A stretch of DNA of 5,760 bases, taken from the NCBI GenBank assembly GCA_003265975.1, contig QFBU01000080.1, positions 1 through 5,760 on the forward strand. Reading direction: 5' to 3'. Below, piece after piece: positions 5,242 through 5,760 of the stretch. Within the stretch, counting starts at the first letter, position 1. Each line of letters begins with the position of its first letter. The DNA comes from Candidatus Marinamargulisbacteria bacterium SCGC AAA071-K20. GTDB lineage: Bacteria; Margulisbacteria; Marinamargulisbacteria; GCA-2716485; AAA071-K20. The position numbers and the translations under genes are program-made. The notes beneath the pieces are model-generated. The model was not told the DNA's origin, searched no databases, and worked only from the letters and a program-made list of their open reading frames with translations.

Positions 5242-5757
5242 ATGAATTTAAGTAAAGTAATATCTAGTGACGTAATGGAAATGCTACGAGCCGAGAAGCT
5301 CCTAGTTAAATTTCATGAATCAAGGGCAAAAAAAATAACAATGGCAGTCAGTGTAGCTTTGGCTATTTGGGGTGGGCCTGCAGGAATAGTTCCATTTTGT
5401 TTATTACAAGGAGTTCGTGCTGGGTTAGGAAGTTTAGATAATCCATTTGCAAGAGCTACAGAAAAAGGAATGTCACTTGTTCAGTTTGCATTAAGTCCAT
5501 GGCCAGCAATAGCCTCTAGAGGAGCTGAAGAGTTTTCGGGTTTAGTGATAGACAACAGTCATTATATTTTAGGACGAGAATTCGCATTAAAAGCAAAACC
5601 ATATGTGGCAGCCGCTTCTGGGTTTGCAGGGGGAAGGCTAGGTGCCTCATTTGCTCAAATACTTCCTAAGCCATTACAAAACTTTAGGAATGCTAAAGAT
5701 GCAATTGTTAATATATGGGATGGAAGGATTTTTCATCCCCTTCAACAGCTACTGTGA
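5242..5757 (+). CDS. Small protein of unknown function with a hydrophobic segment
   Basis: This complete 171-residue gene has a good ribosome site: AAGGA at 5231-5235, six bases before the ATG. It ends in TGA directly followed by an in-frame TAG. The N-terminal 30 residues are charged and helix-prone (DVMEMLRAEKLLVKFHESRAKK). A hydrophobic Ala/Gly-rich stretch (about 33-64) could be a membrane segment or buried hairpin. There is a second moderately hydrophobic part at 78-92 and an Ala/Gly-rich segment at 120-142. There is no cleavable signal peptide and one Cys (residue 53). I recognise no family and propose no function. A membrane-associated protein is the simplest reading. It is divergent from the transporter across 229 bp. 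Possible -10 elements are CATAAT (5200-5205) and TATAAC (5217-5222), both without a clear -35. Confidence 0.72.
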   Translation: MNLSKVISSDVMEMLRAEKLLVKFHESRAKKITMAVSVALAIWGGPAGIVPFCLLQGVRAGLGSLDNPFARATEKGMSLVQFALSPWPAIASRGAEEFSGLVIDNSHYILGREFALKAKPYVAAASGFAGGRLGASFAQILPKPLQNFRNAKDAIVNIWDGRIFHPLQQLL

Positions 5758-5760
5758 TAG

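Overview
The window is AT-rich and densely packed. It looks like part of a Gram-negative bacterial chromosome. One gene has a signal peptide, an alternating aromatic and polar pattern and no cysteine in the mature part, which suggests an outer-membrane protein. Strong AGGAGG ribosome sites and sigma70-type extended -10 promoters are also present. A Bdellovibrionota-like or other delta-type proteobacterial source would fit, but no marker here settles the taxonomy.

Layout from left to right: (1) The 3' end of a plus-strand gene encodes two zinc-ribbon repeats of the DNA topoisomerase III C-terminal type; the catalytic part lies outside the window. (2) A minus-strand pair follows. The upstream gene (1335-2495) encodes a secreted, probably beta-barrel protein. 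The downstream gene (541-1275) encodes a membrane-anchored or exported protein with a Thr-x5-Cys-x15-His arrangement like that of CheD, CNF1 and BLF1-type papain-like deamidases. (3) 568 bases without an intact gene (2496-3063) hold what looks like a decayed Ser/Asn-rich small gene, a 12-bp tandem repeat, a perfect 16-bp palindrome and an AT-rich hairpin. (4) A THUMP-domain rRNA methyltransferase of the YpsC/RlmL type lies on the plus strand. (5) An EamA/DMT-type ten-helix transporter lies on the minus strand, convergent with the methyltransferase. (6) A 229-bp divergent intergenic region carries a 16-bp palindrome and a G8 tract inside a terminator-like hairpin. (7) A complete small plus-strand gene of unknown function closes the window.

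The genes do not form one pathway. The methyltransferase and topoisomerase are housekeeping. The 1335-2495 and 541-1275 pair is the most system-like part, with two envelope or secreted proteins in one probable operon. The best regulatory observation is that the two genes with clear promoters (1335-2495 and 4173-5012) share the architecture TGnTATA(A/C)T, then six bases, then ATG. This predicts leaderless mRNAs, whereas the second gene of the pair has a strong Shine-Dalgarno site that can fold into a stem. I see no mobile element, CRISPR array, tRNA or rRNA.
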